Positions 44,689 to 53,140 are shown, counted from the stretch's first letter. The stretch is 64,000 nucleotides of DNA from Streptoalloteichus hindustanus (GCF_900129375.1 NZ_FQVN01000004.1:248001-312000); one strand, 5' to 3'. The notes: generated by a model from the letters alone, not told the origin. Made by a program: numbers and translations.

Positions 44689-45318
44689 TCACAGGAAGTT
44701 CGCGGCAGTGAGGCGTCCGAGGACGGGCAGCGGTACGAAGTTCTCGGCGTGGGTGACGCCGACGCGGGCGCCCCACAGGCGGGCGAGCGTCTGGGCCATC
44801 GGCCCGAAGTGCGTGGCGATGGGCTGGGAGACGTGCGCGGCCAGGGCGCCTTGCTTGGTGGCCCAGGTGCGGCTGACGTCGACGATGGTGTGGGCGGGGA
44901 TCGGACCGTCGAGGGTGAGGCCGTTGTAGGTGTCGACGGTATAGACCCGCCGAGGGCGTCCGGTGGTGATGACCACCTCGGGCAGCGCCTCCAGCAGGGC
45001 TTCGGCGATGCGTCGGTGGTCGGGATGCACATCGCGCAGTGGATGGGTGAGAACGACCTCAGGACGGGTCTCCAGCAGCAGTTCCCGCACGGCCGCCGCA
45101 CCCGGCCGCTCGATCTGGTGCAGCCCGGCGTTGAGCGCGGTGGCCCCGGCGGCGGCCTCGCTGGCGCGGGGCTCCGGGTGGTGTGGAACGGCGATGGTGA
45201 CGACGGCTCCGGCGGCGCTGCAGCGGGCAAGCGTGCCTCCCGCCCAGAGTTCGGCGTCGTCGGGGTGGGCCATGACGGTCAGCACGGAGTCGGGCGGGAT
45301 GAAGTCAGGCACGCTCAT
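44689..45318 (-). CDS. PIG-L family deacetylase
   Basis: 209 residues. The zinc-binding motif VMAHPDDAELWAGG near the start and the second ligand segment DVHPDHRRIAEAL are those of LmbE/PIG-L enzymes (MshB, BshB), which deacetylate N-acetylglucosamine conjugates. ATG 45318. Last gene of the six-gene operon that begins with queC; follows the glycosyltransferase fusion by five bases. Together these two suggest glycosylation of a small molecule or nucleobase with a GlcNAc-type sugar and its deacetylation. Confidence 0.88.
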   Translation of the reverse strand: MSVPDFIPPDSVLTVMAHPDDAELWAGGTLARCSAAGAVVTIAVPHHPEPRASEAAAGATALNAGLHQIERPGAAAVRELLLETRPEVVLTHPLRDVHPDHRRIAEALLEALPEVVITTGRPRRVYTVDTYNGLTLDGPIPAHTIVDVSRTWATKQGALAAHVSQPIATHFGPMAQTLARLWGARVGVTHAENFVPLPVLGRLTAANFL

Positions 45319-45323
45319 CTGGG

Positions 45324-46694
45324 TCACCAGAGCCCGAGCGCGTCGATGACCTTGGCCGGTGTGGGCAGGGCCAGGCTGGGTCGGCCGGTGGGCAGCAGGG
45401 GGAGGTCGAGGTCGGTGCGCATCCGGATGAGGTCCCGCCAAGCCAGAATCTGCTCCCACGCGCCCCTGATGGCCGCGCCCTTGGCTCCGGTCAGCCGCCC
45501 CGAGGCAGGGAGCTCGTCGAGGGTGAGACCGCCGGCCAGGAGTGTGGCCGCGGTGCCGACGCCGACACCCCTGACGCCGGGGATGTTGTCGGCGGGATCG
45601 CCGGTGAGGGCGCGGAAGTCCGCCCACTGGGCCGGGGTGACGTGATAGCGGCTGCGGACGTCGTCGGGGCCGATGTGGCGGCGGCCCCGCTTCAAGTGCT
45701 CAGCCCGGCCTTGCGGGGCAGGCAGCTCCAGCAGGGCTCGATAGCGGGCGAGGGTTCGAGGCCAGCCGGCGAGCTTGTGGCGCCACTGCTCGGCGGCGTC
45801 GGGCGGGTCGAGGTGGAACCCGACGACCTGGCGCAGGGGGATGACCAGCAGCCCGGCCGCGATGAGGCACGCGCCGAGGTAGGTGTCCTCCATGCCCCAG
45901 CCCAGTCGTCCGAACTCGGGGTCGAACCCGCCGACGTGCAGAACGGCGGCGCGAGGCACGGCGACCAGGGCGGTGACGACCATGCGGGGTAGGTCCCAGT
46001 CGTGGTAGCGCTGTCCGTAGCCGAGGTCGATGAAGTCTCGGGTGTGTGCGAGCGGGCGGCCGTCCAGTGGTTCGAGCAGCGTGATCCCGCTGTAGGGCAG
46101 GACCATGTTCGTGGGTGGTCGCCACGTCACCCGGTGGTCGGCCGCGAGGTCGGGGACGCGCGTGAGGACGTGGGGGTCCTGGAAATGGGCCTCGTAGCGC
46201 AGGTTGTGGCGGAACCCCACCAACACGCTGGTGTCGGTGGCACGCGTGGCGATGTTGGTGATCACATGGGGTGGGATCACCATGTCGCCGTCGAGGTAGA
46301 GGACGGTCTGCCCGCTCGCGAGCGCTGTGCCGACGTTGCGGGCGGTCGCCGCGCCCATTCGTTCGGGCAACCGCACGAGCCGGTCCACCACCGGGTGCCG
46401 CATGGCGACCTCGGCGGTGTCGTCCGTGCTGGCGTCATCCACGACGATCACTTCGACGCGGTGCTGGTGATGTTGCGAGTCCACGGCGTCGAGGACGGTG
46501 GGCAGGCAGTACCCGACCTGGTGGGCGGGGATGACCACCGACACGGTGCGGGAGGAGGCGAGCCAGCAGTCCGAGGGCGTGGGGTCGTGCCAGCCGATCC
46601 CGTCCGCGGTCGCCTCCCAGGCACGAGTGCTGAAGCGGTGGTCATTGCCGTGCCGCGGCAGCTCCTCCCGCAACGGCAGGCAGTCGTCGGTCAT
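45324..46694 (-). CDS. Glycosyltransferase family 2 fused to 5'-3' exonuclease C-terminal (H3TH) region
   Basis: 456 residues in one continuous frame. Residues 50-330 are a GT2 enzyme: VSVVIPAHQVGYCLPTVLDAV, VEVIVVDDASTDDT, GAATARNVGTALASG, the DxD-like YLDGDMV and GGFDPEFGRLGWGMEDTYLG (acceptor-loop ED). Residues about 345-456 match the C-terminal part of FEN-like 5'-3' exonucleases: WADFRALTGDPADNIPGVRG helix-hairpin-helix, ASGRLTGAKG and a terminal VIDALGLW. The catalytic nuclease half is absent, so the tail is likely a DNA- or RNA-binding module. Starts ATG 46694 overlapping the DUF6884-like gene stop. Confidence 0.82.
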   Translation of the reverse strand: MTDDCLPLREELPRHGNDHRFSTRAWEATADGIGWHDPTPSDCWLASSRTVSVVIPAHQVGYCLPTVLDAVDSQHHQHRVEVIVVDDASTDDTAEVAMRHPVVDRLVRLPERMGAATARNVGTALASGQTVLYLDGDMVIPPHVITNIATRATDTSVLVGFRHNLRYEAHFQDPHVLTRVPDLAADHRVTWRPPTNMVLPYSGITLLEPLDGRPLAHTRDFIDLGYGQRYHDWDLPRMVVTALVAVPRAAVLHVGGFDPEFGRLGWGMEDTYLGACLIAAGLLVIPLRQVVGFHLDPPDAAEQWRHKLAGWPRTLARYRALLELPAPQGRAEHLKRGRRHIGPDDVRSRYHVTPAQWADFRALTGDPADNIPGVRGVGVGTAATLLAGGLTLDELPASGRLTGAKGAAIRGAWEQILAWRDLIRMRTDLDLPLLPTGRPSLALPTPAKVIDALGLW

Positions 46695-47158
46695 AACCAA
46701 CCCCATTGGGACAGCACCGCCTTCGCGCCAGCCCAGTCGGCTGGGTTCGGCAGGAGGGTCAGCTCGATCGGCGGCGCATGGTTGAACAGGCACGCGGCGG
46801 CGGTCAGGTAGAGCGGCTCCAACACCACCAGGACGTGTCGCAGCGCGGGGGTGCGCAGGTCGGCGGTCAAGCGCGCGGTCACGCGGTTTTGGAGGGCCTC
46901 CGCCTCACTGCGGTTGCGCAGCTTGCGGTCGTAGGTGTCGATCGGATCCCCAGCGTGGAGCAGGCCGTGTTCGGCGGACAGGATGCGGATCCGTGCGCGC
47001 TTTGCGGGGGCGAGGTGTTCCCGCAGGTGGGGTACGAGCGCGCCCTGGTACAGCTCCAGCGCTGGGATTGGGGCGGTGGTGACGAGCTTCTTCCGGCTGC
47101 AGGAGACGACGAGCAGACCCTGATGCGGTTCGAGTGGGCTTTTGGTGGTCGGGCTCAT
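46691..47158 (-). CDS. DUF6884-like protein
   Basis: 155 residues. GLLVVSCSRKKL near the start, PALELYQGALVPHLRE, RIRILSAEHGLLHAGDPIDTYDRKL and a C-terminal W-rich helix match the DUF6884 pattern, small proteins found in phages and bacterial islands, function unknown. ATG 47158 overlaps the FGE-like stop. The conserved SCSRKK suggests a catalytic or phosphate-binding site. Confidence 0.7.
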   Translation of the reverse strand: MSPTTKSPLEPHQGLLVVSCSRKKLVTTAPIPALELYQGALVPHLREHLAPAKRARIRILSAEHGLLHAGDPIDTYDRKLRNRSEAEALQNRVTARLTADLRTPALRHVLVVLEPLYLTAAACLFNHAPPIELTLLPNPADWAGAKAVLSQWGWL

Positions 47159-47712
47159 GGGCGCCGCACCACCCGCAGTCCAATGCCCGGCGAGGCCAGC
47201 TCGGCCGGCGCGGCGTTGAGGAACGTCGTGCGCGCGTACAGCGGGGGCGAGGCGTAGGAGCCGCCCCGCAGGACGGCGCCGTTGCCCATCGTCGAGCGGG
47301 CAGTCCACTCCCACACGTTGCCCGCCACGTCCAGCAGCCCCTCAGGGGTCGCTCCGGCCGGATGCGCGTCCACCGGGCTGGTGGTGTCGACACCGGAGCC
47401 ACGCAGGTTCGCCCGCTCCGGGGTCCACTCCTGATCACCCCACGGCCAACGTCGCCGGGCGGACCCACCCGCCATCCACTCCCATTCCACCGAGGTCGGC
47501 AGGCGCCCACCCAGCGTTTCCGCGATTTCCGCGGCCTGGGCGTGGCTCAGCGACGTAACCGGGTGCAGAGCGCGTTCACCACCACGTTCACCACGCAGTT
47601 GGGCGTGGGTGATCGGCGTACGTGTCCACAACAGGGTGCTGACCTTGATCTGACGAGCCTTGTCGCCGAACACGCAGGTTCCGCCGGGCACCTCGACCCA
47701 CTCGACGTTCAC
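47155..47712 (-). CDS. FGE/SUMF1-like (formylglycine-generating enzyme fold) protein
   Basis: 185 residues from GTG 47712, shorter than full FGE proteins (about 260-300). Features: EWVEVPGGTCVFGD, LGGRLPTSVEWEWMAGG, WPWGDQEWTPERANLRG, GLLDVAGNVWEWTA and VLRGGSYASPPLYARTTFLNA...GLRVVRRP. This C-type-lectin-like fold occurs in FGE enzymes, in EgtB and as the variable protein of diversity-generating retroelements. Catalytic Cys pairs of true FGE are not evident, so a binding role is more likely. Directly follows the RT gene. Confidence 0.85.
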   Translation of the reverse strand: MNVEWVEVPGGTCVFGDKARQIKVSTLLWTRTPITHAQLRGERGGERALHPVTSLSHAQAAEIAETLGGRLPTSVEWEWMAGGSARRRWPWGDQEWTPERANLRGSGVDTTSPVDAHPAGATPEGLLDVAGNVWEWTARSTMGNGAVLRGGSYASPPLYARTTFLNAAPAELASPGIGLRVVRRP

Positions 47713-47717
47713 CTTGC

Positions 47718-48692
47718 TCAGCCCCCGATCAGGAAAAGGTCTTCGACGTTCACGTGTGGTCGCACGCGGCTCTTCGCCTCGTTGGGACCCAGCCCGAACC
47801 GGGCGAGCGCGGCGCCGATAGTCCCGAAGGCGTCCTCGGCTTCGGACTCGTCGGGGGCGAAGGCGACGTAGTTGTCGGCGAACCGCACCATCCGCAACCC
47901 GTCCAGCAGTGCGTCCGGTCTCGACAGACGCAGGTTGATCAGCAGTGGCGCGAGCCCCGAACCGGGCGCGATGGGATGTGGCATCGCGGCGAGAGCGGTA
48001 CGGACACGGGCGAGGAAGGTGCCGTCGTGGACGTGTTCGGCGCACCAGCCAACGACTTCGTCGACTGTCGCGCCCTCGGACACCGAGGCCACGTCCACGT
48101 CCGCCACCGCGTGGAAGCCAGCTTCGCTGTGGGCCGCTGCGTGCCGCAACGCGGTAAGTCGATTGCGGCGAGGTCGGTAGCCGGACACCCAGCACCGCAG
48201 CACGCGGTCTTCCAGGATTGGCTCGATGGCGTTGCGGAGCGCGCGATGCACGAGCCGGTCGATCACCGTGGGAACGCACGCCGCCATCGGCTTGCCGGTG
48301 TAGGTCGGGAAACGTACTTCCCGCAGTGGCCCTGGCTGCCATGTCCCTTCGACCAGTTGATCGGCCAGGCGTGGCAGCAGTTCCTTGGGGCGTCGGCGCA
48401 ACTCCGCCAACGTCATCCGGTCCACACCAGGTGCCGAGGCGCGCCGGCCGCACTGCCGCAGCGCGATCCGAAGCCGCTTCTCGTCCAACAGCGGCATCAA
48501 CGAGTGCGACTGCGGACACGGGAGTGGCGGCATGCCACGTGGGTGCGCTAGCGTCGGGACCGCTTGAGCGGTAGGCACGATCCCTTGGTCACCAACTGCA
48601 GGCTCGCAACCCAACACGCGCGAGCTGTGCCCTTGGGAAAGACGGCCCCGCTCAGGCCCCGAGACGAAGGTCTCCGCATTCACGATCGTCAT
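47718..48692 (-). CDS. Reverse-transcriptase-domain protein with atypical FADN active-site box
   Basis: 324 residues from ATG 48692 (GAGAGG upstream), eight bases after queC. RT blocks similar to group II-intron/retroelement RTs: LREVRFPTYTGKPMAACVPTVIDRLVHRALRNAIEPILE (motifs 1-2), FHAVADVDVAS (motif A Asp), GSGLAPLLINLRL (motif B) and VRFADNYVAFAPDESEAEDAF (motif C). The usual YADD is FADN, the second Asp replaced by Asn. No maturase or endonuclease domain follows. Could be a defence-type or domesticated RT with reduced or altered polymerase activity. Confidence 0.82.
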   Translation of the reverse strand: MTIVNAETFVSGPERGRLSQGHSSRVLGCEPAVGDQGIVPTAQAVPTLAHPRGMPPLPCPQSHSLMPLLDEKRLRIALRQCGRRASAPGVDRMTLAELRRRPKELLPRLADQLVEGTWQPGPLREVRFPTYTGKPMAACVPTVIDRLVHRALRNAIEPILEDRVLRCWVSGYRPRRNRLTALRHAAAHSEAGFHAVADVDVASVSEGATVDEVVGWCAEHVHDGTFLARVRTALAAMPHPIAPGSGLAPLLINLRLSRPDALLDGLRMVRFADNYVAFAPDESEAEDAFGTIGAALARFGLGPNEAKSRVRPHVNVEDLFLIGG

Positions 48693-48699
48693 GGCCTCT

Positions 48700-49413
48700 C
48701 TACCCGGTCTCGTACGCGGTGGGATCGGGGATGTTGTTGTCGCGAAAGGCTCGCCGCCGCTCGACGCAGGTGCTGCAGCGACCGCAGTGCACGTGCTGTC
48801 CCCGGTAGCAGGACCACGTGAGCGCGAACGGCACCGACAGGGCCTCACCGACCCGCACGATGTCGGTCTTGGTCAACGTCAGGAACGGGGCGAGCACCTG
48901 GAACCCCGGTGTCAGCAGGCCCTCGTTGGCCGCCTCAACACTGCGGGCGAACCGCTCCACGAACTCTGGTCTGCAGTCGGGGTAGACGGTGTGGTCTCCG
49001 GCGTGTGCGCCGAACGCCACGGCGTCGGCGTGCACCGCGATGGCAACCGAGACAGCGACGTCAAGCATGATCGCGTTGCGGTTGGGCACCACGGTGGAGG
49101 CCAGCGACTCATCGGTGTAGTGCCCGTCCGGCACCGGCACCGAGGTGTTGGTCAGCGCGGAGCCGGTCAGCAGTGCCCCGAGGCTCGTCAGGTCGATGAC
49201 CCGGTGCGAGCTGTCGAGCAGCCTCGCGATCTCAGTGGCGTAGTCGAGTTCGACGCGGTGTCGCTGCCCGTAGTCGAAGGACACCAGGGTCAGGCGGCTG
49301 TGTCGGGCTGCCAGCCAGTAGGCCAGGACGGTGGAGTCCAGGCCCCCGGAGGCGACGACGACGGTGTGGTGTGGACCCCGGTGTCCGAAGTGGACGATCA
49401 CCGTGGTCGCCAC
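48700..49413 (-). CDS. queC: QueC, 7-cyano-7-deazaguanine (preQ0) synthase
   Basis: 237 residues. PP-loop TVVVASGGLDSTVLAYW, SFDYGQRHRVEL, PNRNAIMLDVAVSVA and HAGDHTVYPDCRPEF, then the zinc-binding C-terminal block TWSCYRGQHVHCGRCSTCVERRRAF (four Cys). Makes preQ0 from CDG with ATP and ammonia. GTG 49413 lacks a clear ribosome site. Heads the operon queC-RT-FGE-DUF6884-GT/H3TH-PIG-L. No tgt, queF or dpdA is in the window. Confidence 0.92.
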   Translation of the reverse strand: MATTVIVHFGHRGPHHTVVVASGGLDSTVLAYWLAARHSRLTLVSFDYGQRHRVELDYATEIARLLDSSHRVIDLTSLGALLTGSALTNTSVPVPDGHYTDESLASTVVPNRNAIMLDVAVSVAIAVHADAVAFGAHAGDHTVYPDCRPEFVERFARSVEAANEGLLTPGFQVLAPFLTLTKTDIVRVGEALSVPFALTWSCYRGQHVHCGRCSTCVERRRAFRDNNIPDPTAYETG

Positions 49414-50313
49414 GTCTGGAGGCGTCGCGAAACCAGCGGCTCCGCGAATCGCTGGGAGAGTGACATCGTCTACTCCGGATGCTCGGCGAGTCCCGATCTA
49501 CCCGCGTCCCGAACTTCGCTCCTCCCGGAGGGAGGAGCGCCGAGTTGCTCGCTCGGCCAAATCGGCCGAGTGGCGGGTCGACGGCGTCGGTGCTGACGGA
49601 GCCGCTGTGAGCCCGCCAGCGCAGCTAAGCGGTTCCCATGCGGAGCGAACCAGAGCGACCGGGTGGCGACGATGGGGCGTCCACGGGGCGACACATGTGC
49701 GGACCCGCGGAAATGACCATCGGGAGTGAACTGCGCCAACTGGGCGAAATCACACGACAACTCCGGCGCTGACCGTGAGAAGGCGGGGGTACCGCGGAGG
49801 GGTGGGGTAGCCGAGTCCCGTGAGCGCATCGGTGACAGGGAACGCTCGCACAGCGGGCGGCAGAGACCTGCTGTCCCAACGCCGGACCGTGATCATCGTT
49901 CGAAGTGGTCGCCGCGCAGGGCCAAGATCGTGCGGGAACCGCAGCAGCAGAACGGTCTCCTGGGTAGCGGCCCTCCGACGGCCAGGAGGCAGCGGTCCGA
50001 GAAACCGCGGCGAGCCGCGAAACCGAGAGAACTCCGCCCCCGATGCGCACGTGAGCACGACGAGCGCGGTCCACACTGGACAAACGGGAGGCGGAGTTGG
50101 TCTCGTGACCGGAGGAACTCGGGAAGCCGGAACAGGATCTCGGGGCGCGGGCGGAGGCGCGCGAACCACGGGCGAGAAAGCCCGACGGCTCCGAGCCGAG
50201 TCGGATCCAACCAGCTCTGTTCGTCAGGTCAGCCAACGCTGTGGTTCCTGGCTGGACCACACCTCGTTTCCGGTGCTGGGTTTCCGCCGTGACCTCTCGA
50301 TGCTGTTCGGGGG
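49414..50313. other. Gene-free 900-nt right edge of the island with tandem hairpins
   Basis: No convincing gene. Two hairpins in a row: CGCTCCTCCC/GGGAGGAGCG with a 3-nt loop (49517-49539) and CTCGGCC/GGCCGAG with a 5-nt loop (49552-49570), about 100-150 nt upstream of queC, in its likely leader. A 19-codon plus-strand ORF starting MTIGSELRQLGEITRQLRR near 49714 resembles the start of an HTH protein but stops at once. A retron-like or other ncRNA is possible but not proven. Confidence 0.4.
49517..49570 (-). ncRNA. Candidate structured leader RNA upstream of queC
   Basis: Perfect 10-bp and 7-bp stems occur 12 nt apart. They could be part of a leader, a terminator of an upstream unit or the template RNA of the RT. 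Only base pairing supports this. Confidence 0.35.
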
Positions 50314-51258
50314 TCAGGACTCGACGGGAGTGGGGAACGCGAACCGCACGTCGGTGAGACGTTCCGACAACTCCCACAGCCGGCGGGCGATCTCCGGGTC
50401 GGACGCCGTGGAGGAGGGCCGCACCCGCTTCGGCGCACCGCGCAGCTCGGCCAGACCGTCCGGCCCGATGAACTCCCCGCCCTCCACGCCCGGGTGGGTC
50501 GCCGCGTACAGCTGCGGCAGCGCGCCCTGCGCCGGGGCCTGGGCGAACAGGGGATTGCCGATGCGGCCGAGCACCACCCGCCACAGCCCGACCGACCCGC
50601 TCTGCGGCAGGGTGGTGGCCGTGTAGCCCGGGTGGGCCAGCACGCTGCGCACCGGACTGCCGGCCCTGGTCAGCCTCCGGTGGAGCTCCAGTCCGAACAA
50701 CGCGTTGGCGAGCTTGGACTGGTTGTAGAAGGCCATGGGCGAGTAGCCGCGCTCGCCGGTGATGTCGTCGAAGCGCATGCGCGCCTGACGGTGGTTGACC
50801 GAGCTCACCGTGACCACGCGCGGGTCGCGCCCGACGGCCAGGAGATCGAGCAGCAGCCCGGTGAGCGCGAAGTGGCCGAGGTGGTTGCAGGCGAACTGCA
50901 ACTCGTGCCCCTGCGGGCTCAGGGTTCGGGGCGGGGCCAGGACACCGGCGTTGTTGACGAGCACGTCCACACGGGGGAGATCGGCACGCAGCCGGTCGGC
51001 GAAGGCCCGGACCGAGTTGAGGTCGGACATGTCGACGCGGCGCACCTCAAGGTTCGCGCCCGGCTGCTGGGCGGTGATCTGCGCGACCGCCTGCCGGCCC
51101 CTCCGCTCGTCGCGCACCGCGAGGATCACGTGTCCGCCGCGGCGGGCGAGCGCCCGGGTGGTCTCCAGGCCGAGGCCGCTGTTGGCCCCGGTGACGACGA
51201 ACACCCGCCCGTGCTGGTCCGGGATCTGCGCTGCGGTCCAGCGTTGCTGCTGCTTCAT
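50314..51258 (-). CDS. SDR family oxidoreductase (retinol dehydrogenase-like)
   Basis: 314 residues from ATG 51258. Classical SDR: cofactor loop FVVTGANSGLGLETTRAL, NNAGV, catalytic Ser in VVTVSSVNH and YxxxK in FYNQSKLANALF, with RRVDMSDLNSVRAFA suggesting NADP(H). Close to WW-domain/retinol-dehydrogenase-like SDRs common in actinomycetes. Divergent from a TetR gene across a region with repeated TGGCAC half-sites, its probable regulator. Confidence 0.88.
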   Translation of the reverse strand: MKQQQRWTAAQIPDQHGRVFVVTGANSGLGLETTRALARRGGHVILAVRDERRGRQAVAQITAQQPGANLEVRRVDMSDLNSVRAFADRLRADLPRVDVLVNNAGVLAPPRTLSPQGHELQFACNHLGHFALTGLLLDLLAVGRDPRVVTVSSVNHRQARMRFDDITGERGYSPMAFYNQSKLANALFGLELHRRLTRAGSPVRSVLAHPGYTATTLPQSGSVGLWRVVLGRIGNPLFAQAPAQGALPQLYAATHPGVEGGEFIGPDGLAELRGAPKRVRPSSTASDPEIARRLWELSERLTDVRFAFPTPVES

Positions 51259-51312
51259 GTGGCACAGGTTGCCCTGTGTGGCACTGAGTGTCAACTTGCG
51301 TCTGAGTGCCAA
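51258..51312. promoter_or_regulatory. Operator half-sites between SDR and TetR genes
   Basis: TGGCACTGAGTGTCA (51279-51293) is a dyad with one mismatch; TGTGGCAC occurs at 51258-51265 and 51277-51284, and AGTGTCAA/AGTGCCAA at 51287-51294 and 51305-51312. The cluster of related half-sites fits multiple TetR binding sites. Confidence 0.55.
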
Positions 51313-51338
51313 TTCCAGCATCGCGTTACGCTTGCCCG

Positions 51339-52004
51339 GTGAGCTCCCGCCCCGACCCCAGCCCCGGAACCAGCCCGGAAATGAGCATGGCCCAGCGGAA
51401 ACGTCAGCTCGTCTGCGACGAGCTGACCAGCGCGGCGCTGCAGCTGCTGGTGCTCAAGGGGTTCGACGTCGTCACCATCGACGAGATCGTCGCCGCCGCC
51501 GGGGTGTCCCGGCGGACGTTCTTCCGGTACTTCGCGTCCAAAGAGGACGTGGTCGTCCAGTTCCTGGCCGACATGGGCGCCGGCATGCGCGAGGAGCTGG
51601 CGGAGCGCCCCGCCGAGGAACGTCCGTCCCAGGCGCTGCTCCACGCCGTCTCGGTCCCCATCGCCGCGTGCGGGGACCAGTCCGAGCGGGCACTGCGCGT
51701 GGTCCAGCTCATCCTGCGCACCCCCGCCCTGCTCGCCCGCTTCCTGGAACGCCAGGAGCACTGGCGCGACGAGCTGACGGTGGAGTTGGCGCGCCGACTG
51801 GATCTCGACCCCGACACCGACCTGTACCCGCGGCTCGCCGCCGGGATGGCGCTCACCGTCATCAACACCGTGCTGCAACGCTGGAGCGACAGCGAGGGGG
51901 CCGAGGACCTCATGGAGCTCATCGACCGCGCCTTCGCTGTCATCGCCCCGGCGCTCGACGCGGACAAGCGCAAGTCTCCGCGCGCTCGTTCGGGGCGCGA
52001 CTGA
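51339..52004 (+). CDS. TetR family regulator
   Basis: About 221 residues from GTG 51339, chosen because TACGCT (51327-51332) is exactly six bases upstream, the leaderless pattern; ATG 51381 would remove a Ser/Pro-rich tail. HTH: CDELTSAALQLLVLKGFDVVTIDEIVAAAGVSRRTFFRYFASKEDVV. The C-terminal helical domain is that of the Rv-type TetR_C. Likely represses itself and the divergent SDR. Confidence 0.88.
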   Translation: MSSRPDPSPGTSPEMSMAQRKRQLVCDELTSAALQLLVLKGFDVVTIDEIVAAAGVSRRTFFRYFASKEDVVVQFLADMGAGMREELAERPAEERPSQALLHAVSVPIAACGDQSERALRVVQLILRTPALLARFLERQEHWRDELTVELARRLDLDPDTDLYPRLAAGMALTVINTVLQRWSDSEGAEDLMELIDRAFAVIAPALDADKRKSPRARSGRD

Positions 52005-52026
52005 GCCGCGGTCCGGCACGTGCGGA

Positions 52027-52359
52027 TCACGCTTCCGTTCCCTGGCGCCAAAAACCGACCTTGCAGACATCGCCGGCCTGGTGCTCCCAGATGTCCTGGG
52101 AGAAGACGTGCACGCTCACCCCGCCCTCCGGCAGTCGGTGCACGTCGGTGTCCGAGTGCCGCTCGGCGAGCTGGAGGGCGCGGCCGTGCGTCGCGAGCGC
52201 GTGGCGCAACGGCTCGAACCGCAGTCGTCGGCCGAACGCGCTGTAGGTCGCTTGGAGCGGGGGAGGCGTGGGCGTGTTCCCGGTGGTCAGCCTGTGCACC
52301 TGGAGGGCGACAGAGCGGCACAGCCACACGCCCGCGTCTCGTTCGAACCCGATCTCCAC
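52027..52359 (-). CDS. Hypothetical protein, 110 residues, possibly 5'-truncated
   Basis: Not recognised. The frame contains IGFERDAGVWLCRSVALQVHRL and ends VHVFSQDIWEHQAGDVCKVGFWRQGTEA, coding-like in codon use. A different phase directly upstream (TTG near 52420: SDLDFYANTIVTRQ) looks like a natural N-terminus, so a frameshift near 52375 may have split the gene. Start GTG 52359 is provisional. Confidence 0.4.
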   Translation of the reverse strand: MEIGFERDAGVWLCRSVALQVHRLTTGNTPTPPPLQATYSAFGRRLRFEPLRHALATHGRALQLAERHSDTDVHRLPEGGVSVHVFSQDIWEHQAGDVCKVGFWRQGTEA

Positions 52360-52690
52360 GAGGCCGTAGTCGCGTCTGGCGAGTGACGATGGTGTTGGCG
52401 TAGAAGTCGAGGTCGGACAACCGTCTTCTCCGGGGTTCTGGTGAGGTGGTTCACCGGGCTCGTTGACCGGCCGCCCCGCGCGTTCGTGCTTCCTGCTCTT
52501 CCTGTCATTTCAGGGGTGAATGAAACTACTGTCCTCGACAGCGATCACGCCACCGACCGGCGGCAGAGAACCTTGTGGGGCAACGAAAACTGGCCTGCTC
52601 ACTGAGCTGGGCCCGCACACCGCTGGCGACTGTCCGTGGTGGCGGGCCCAGCTCCGGTGGTGACGATCAGACTGCTGCGGGGAAACCGGG

Positions 52691-53140
52691 TCAGCTGAGC
52701 CGGGTCATGACCGAGTCGTAGCCGCCCCCGCCCGGGTAGACCCACGCGCCCGTGAGGGTGTTGCCGTCCGCGCTGAACGTTCCCTTGTAGTAGGCGGGGG
52801 AACCCGGCTCGCCGGCCCAGATGACGAGGGTGTCGCCGTCGAGCTCGTAGACGTAGTCGAAGGTGTTGCCCTGGCTGTCGTAGTAGCGGGACCTGATGTG
52901 CTCGCCCGGCTTCTCCGCGCCGAAGGGCTTCTCGCGCCCGATCATCTCGACGCCGACGACGGCCTGCCCGTACTGCTGGAGGTCGATGTCCTGGACCAGG
53001 AAGAAGCCGCCCGCCAGCCACCGGTAGCTGACCGTGCCCTCCGCTCCACCGGTCACGCGCCACGTGCCGACGAGGCGGTCGAGCGCCCTGATCCGCTCGT
53101 CCGGCTCGACGTTCGGCACGCTGTCAGTGGTCTCCGTCAT
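52691..53140 (-). CDS. DUF1579-like small beta-barrel protein
   Basis: 149 residues. LDRLVGTWRVTGGAEGTVSYRWLAGGFFLVQDIDL is the typical start of DUF1579/SnoaL-adjacent lipocalin-like proteins, with strands continuing through YDSQGNTFDYVYELDGDTLVIWAG and FSADGNTLTGAWVYPGGGGY. ATG 53140 with AAGGGA upstream. It lies just downstream of an ECF sigma gene on the same strand, a common pairing in actinomycetes; function unknown. Confidence 0.75.
   Translation of the reverse strand: MTETTDSVPNVEPDERIRALDRLVGTWRVTGGAEGTVSYRWLAGGFFLVQDIDLQQYGQAVVGVEMIGREKPFGAEKPGEHIRSRYYDSQGNTFDYVYELDGDTLVIWAGEPGSPAYYKGTFSADGNTLTGAWVYPGGGGYDSVMTRLS

Noticed and set aside
47155-48692. Diversity-generating retroelement (RT next to an FGE/C-type-lectin-fold protein)
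   Set aside because: I found no second copy of the FGE 3' region to act as template repeat, no Avd gene, and the RT lies upstream of, not after, the target. A full self-comparison of the window would settle it.
40677-50313. Integrase, transposase or att sites bounding the que/RT island
   Set aside because: No such gene or matching terminal repeat was found by eye, so mobility is only inferred from content.
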